A stretch of DNA of 33,360 nucleotides from Candidatus Bathyarchaeota archaeon (lineage in GTDB: Archaea; Thermoproteota; Bathyarchaeia; Bathyarchaeales; Bathycorpusculaceae). The number at the start of each line of letters is the position of its first letter. Within the stretch, counting starts at the first letter, position 1. The stretch covers positions 1 to 33,360 of the forward strand of contig PLSP01000055.1 in NCBI GenBank assembly GCA_003165195.1, given 5' to 3'. The position numbers were made by a program, and so were the translations under genes. The notes under the pieces were generated by a model, which did no database searches, was not told the origin of the DNA, and saw nothing but the letters and a program-made list of their open reading frames with translations. Below, piece by piece: positions 31,864 through 33,360 of this stretch.

Positions 31864-33234
31864 ATGGCAATTAAGGTAGCGCTAGTTTACCCGTATTTTC
31901 ATCCGTCAAATGATAATTCAATTTTCCGTTTTCCACCTCTGGGTTTAGGCTACGTTGCTGCCGCCTTGCAGAGGCGAGGGTTTGAGGTGGAACTGGTTGA
32001 CTGCACTTTTATGCAGCCCAATGAAGCGGTTGAGCGGGTAAAACGAGCAAAACCGCGGATCGTAGGGTTCTACTCTATGTTCTCTATGAAGAAAACAACG
32101 TTAGAGCTCGCATCTGCAATTCGGGAGGGTTGTGTTGACAGCTTGTTTGTGGTTGGTGGTCCCCTGCCGTCTTGGTCGCCTGAAGCTTTCTTGGGGGTTT
32201 TTGACTTAGTTGCGGTTGGCGAGGGGGAAGAAACCATCTTAGAGATAGCCGACTGCGTTAGCCAAGGACGCAGCTTTTCAGGTGTTAAGGGACTTATTTT
32301 TCGGGATGGAAAAAAGCTTGTTAATACTGGCGAGAGGCCGTTTGTCGCCGATTTAGACAGCTTGGCTTTTCCATCACGCAAATTGTTTGATAACGAAGCG
32401 TATAAGCGGTATTATCTTGACCATTTCGGCTACTCTATTTCCTCTATGATTACCTCGAGGGGATGCCCCTTTAGCTGCGATTTTTGCAGTCGACCTATTT
32501 TTGGAGCAGACATGCGCAGCCGCTCAGTCGGGAACATCGTAGATGAAGTGCAAGAGATTGAAGCGTTGGGGTATGACCGCGTTTGGTTTGCTGATGACTG
32601 TTTCACCTTGAACAGGCGACATTTGCTGGGAGTCTGCGAAGAAATGGTTCACCGCAAAGTGGATGTTAGCTGGGAATGTCTCTCTCGCGTAGACACAATG
32701 GACGCTGAGGTTGCTGCTGGCATGAAGCGGGCGGGGTGCTTGCGGGTTTTCTTCGGCATCGAATCAGGCAGCGACAAAGTTTTAGGCATAATGAACAAAC
32801 GCATAACCACCGCTCAGGCGAAAAAAGCTGTTTATGCTGCCAAAACCGCTGGGCTTCAGGTGGGAGCCTTCTTTATTGTTGGGTACCCAGGGGAAAGCAA
32901 CGAGACCGTGTTGGAATCGGTCCGGTTTGCTTCAGGGTTGCCGCTAGATTACTTGTCGTTTACTTTGCCTTACCCGATTCCTGGAACACCCCTCTACGAG
33001 CGGGTTAAAGACAAGGGTGTGGCGATTGAGGATTGGGAGGAACCTAAGAATTACCGTCTAATTCGGCATAAGCTTCTGTACACGTCTGGGTTTAGCGAGG
33101 GCAAACTTAAGTTTGCCATTGGGAAGGCTCACGCGCAGTTTTACGGTCAGAAGCATCTGGGGCGGGTTGGCTACAGCATTTTGGGTACGCCTTTTGAGCG
33201 TGTAACTGATGCTGTTTTTGAATTAATGCGTTAA
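31864..33234 (+). CDS. B12-binding-domain radical SAM protein
   Basis: The 456-residue product has an N-terminal cobalamin-binding-like Rossmann domain (about 1-135; PPLGLGYVAAALQRRGFEVE, VVGGPLPSW) and a radical SAM core with SRGCPFSCDFCSRP (C201, C205, C208 holding the [4Fe-4S] cluster). Also present are VWFADDCFTLN, FFGIESGSDKVL and FFIVGYPGES. The DxHxxG cobalamin ligand motif is not seen, as in many members of this class. Likely roles are methylation or rearrangement of a lipid or cofactor; the substrate is unknown. ATG 31864 follows a weak GGTGG site. Confidence 0.85.
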   Translation: MAIKVALVYPYFHPSNDNSIFRFPPLGLGYVAAALQRRGFEVELVDCTFMQPNEAVERVKRAKPRIVGFYSMFSMKKTTLELASAIREGCVDSLFVVGGPLPSWSPEAFLGVFDLVAVGEGEETILEIADCVSQGRSFSGVKGLIFRDGKKLVNTGERPFVADLDSLAFPSRKLFDNEAYKRYYLDHFGYSISSMITSRGCPFSCDFCSRPIFGADMRSRSVGNIVDEVQEIEALGYDRVWFADDCFTLNRRHLLGVCEEMVHRKVDVSWECLSRVDTMDAEVAAGMKRAGCLRVFFGIESGSDKVLGIMNKRITTAQAKKAVYAAKTAGLQVGAFFIVGYPGESNETVLESVRFASGLPLDYLSFTLPYPIPGTPLYERVKDKGVAIEDWEEPKNYRLIRHKLLYTSGFSEGKLKFAIGKAHAQFYGQKHLGRVGYSILGTPFERVTDAVFELMR

Positions 33235-33294
33235 TCTTTACGTTTTTGAGAGGTAGCGTTTAATCTTCAGTCGTACAGGAATAAGCGAACTTGA

Positions 33295-33360
33295 ATGATC
33301 TGTAAAATGCAACCGTTGCGAAAAACAGTCTTGATTCGAGACCGTGTGAAAAGTCTTCTC
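33295..33360 (+). CDS. Possible start of a further ORF, cut by the window end
   Basis: The frame from ATG 33295 is open to the last base (22 codons, basic). There is no clear ribosome-binding site. Too short to identify. Confidence 0.2.
   Translation, partial: MICKMQPLRKTVLIRDRVKSLL

Noticed and set aside
1-33360. CRISPR arrays, rRNA genes, replication origin
   Set aside because: No regularly spaced direct repeats of CRISPR size, no rRNA sequence and no origin-type repeats next to a Cdc6 gene were seen.

Overview
The window comes from an archaeon. The gene content suggests a TACK-type lineage, most likely a Bathyarchaeia-like organism; that placement is inference. Supporting signs are an eL22-like ribosomal protein, an MptA-type GTP cyclohydrolase with two beta-RFAP synthase-like genes (tetrahydromethanopterin-type cofactor chemistry), an HdrA-MvhD fusion, TATA-box promoters and TTG/GTG starts, VapBC modules, and a tRNA-Arg(UCG) without encoded CCA. 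The base composition is moderately AT-rich.

Layout. 1-1700 is a graveyard: a broken IS110 transposase, a phosphatase cut off next to it, and the C-terminal end of a large helicase with a Vsr-like nuclease domain. 1812-5029 holds the tRNA, an SPFH/slipin protein, two very small minus-strand ORFs (one cysteine-rich), an FMN split-barrel protein, a decayed nitroreductase, eL22 and a small membrane protein. 5078-8466 is a two-gene redox operon: a polyferredoxin with six [4Fe-4S] motifs followed by HdrA-MvhD. 8982-13137 carries a lipid-linked-sugar flippase, a protein with four CBS domains and an HPF/RaiA-like C-terminal domain, and a double AbrB-like protein. Two copies of an intergenic element with 10-bp phased A-tracts lie in this part.

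13254-14970 is pyrDK (minus strand). 15314-18239 is a tight plus-strand operon, mptA - PTPS/QueD-like - folB - folK - RFAP synthase, which joins archaeal and bacterial-type pterin steps. After a PadR regulator, a transposase stub and a membrane zinc-ribbon protein comes a second, divergent RFAP synthase with a DUF1464 kinase-like gene (19678-21795). The DHPS-like TIGR00284-type protein and a DUF447 flavoprotein (23940-26158, minus) probably complete this cofactor neighbourhood. Between them sit two toxin-antitoxin modules, the second with a broken toxin. Each is preceded by a copy of a GC-rich, structured, RNA-like element.

26398-27783 is an unrecognised minus-strand operon (ribbon-helix-helix protein, 50-aa helical protein, 352-aa protein). 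27916-30891 encodes a surface polysaccharide deacetylase with Ig/PKD-like repeats and a PEF-CTERM-like tail. The end holds a zinc-ribbon DUF4342 protein, the decayed 3' end of a tyrosine recombinase, and a B12-binding-type radical SAM enzyme. All functions are read from motifs; no database search was run.
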